Of a stretch of DNA of 6,015 nt, positions 5,975-6,015 are shown piece by piece. The stretch is taken from the NCBI GenBank assembly GCA_964614375.1, contig CAZTLI010000352.1, positions 1-6,015 of the forward strand, given 5' to 3'. The first letter of the stretch is position 1. Every line of letters starts with the position of its first letter. The DNA is from CAZTLI01 sp964614375 (lineage in GTDB: Bacteria > Chloroflexota > Anaerolineae > Aggregatilineales > Phototrophicaceae). A program made the position numbers and the translations under genes. Below the pieces are notes generated by a model. The model did no database searches. It saw only the letters and a program-made list of their open reading frames with translations, and was not told where the DNA came from.

Positions 5975-6015
5975 TGGCGCTTAATCTACGATCAACCCAC
6001 TATCGGCGCGAAAAA
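5966..6015 (+). CDS. Lipoate-protein ligase A-like protein, first 16 codons (cut by the right edge)
   Basis: The ATG at 5966-5968 opens a frame that reads MRQWRLIYDQPTIGAK up to the window edge. The pattern WRLI, a Pro and then GA about ten residues on matches the start of many LplA/biotin-lipoate ligase family proteins, which usually continue with NMAxDEAL. These enzymes attach lipoate or octanoate to the E2 and GcvH proteins of the 2-oxoacid dehydrogenase and glycine cleavage complexes. GGTGG at 5957-5961 lies four bases before the start and could serve as ribosome binding site. No convincing plus-strand promoter is seen; TTTACA at 5916-5921 with TAATTT at 5939-5944 has the right spacing but a poor -10. 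Only 16 residues are visible, so the family call is tentative. Confidence 0.6.
   Translation, partial: MRQWRLIYDQPTIGAK

Noticed and set aside
1..6015. Mobile elements, CRISPR arrays, phage-defence or toxin-antitoxin systems
   Set aside because: No transposase, integrase, direct-repeat array or small paired genes were found; the recognisable genes are core functions plus a signalling cyclase. The dynamin-like protein alone is not evidence of a defence system.

Overview
The window reads as a chromosomal segment of moderate GC from a free-living bacterium. It carries five protein genes, one of them cut by each edge, and one structural RNA gene that no reading frame would reveal. The gene styles suggest a member of the Chloroflexota (Anaerolineae-like): stacked GAF domains on a class III cyclase, a LytR-CpsA-Psr (LCP) protein with a long Pro/Ser-rich cytoplasmic tail, a dynamin-like GTPase, and a WRLI...P..GA-type lipoate ligase start. 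This lineage is an inference from protein style only.

Layout. Bases 1-837, minus strand: the N-terminal 279 residues of a dynamin-like GTPase with all G motifs, apparently starting at TTG. Bases 838-992: a divergent control region with two extended -10 promoters facing each other across a 7-bp inverted repeat. Bases 993-3014, plus: a 673-residue sensor cyclase (three GAF-type modules plus a class III nucleotide cyclase). Bases 3021-4262, plus: diaminopimelate decarboxylase (lysA), six bases downstream and probably cotranscribed and translationally coupled. Bases 4263-4554: an intergenic stretch that holds a strong sigma-70-type promoter, an RNA folding like 6S RNA, and a rho-independent terminator. 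Bases 4555-5895, minus: a membrane-anchored LCP protein. Bases 5896-6015: a second divergent control region; the LCP promoter's -35 box lies inside the first codons of a plus-strand gene at 5966, the start of a lipoate-protein ligase-like protein cut by the right edge.

The genes are mostly housekeeping: lysine/peptidoglycan precursor synthesis (lysA), cell-wall glycopolymer attachment (LCP), protein lipoylation, membrane remodelling (dynamin-like), global control of RNA polymerase (6S RNA) and second-messenger signalling (cyclase). lysA and LCP both touch the cell envelope, but nothing shows that they act together. I see no mobile element, CRISPR array or tRNA, and no clear new multi-gene system. 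The most noteworthy item is the 6S-like RNA gene, supported independently by promoter, fold and terminator.
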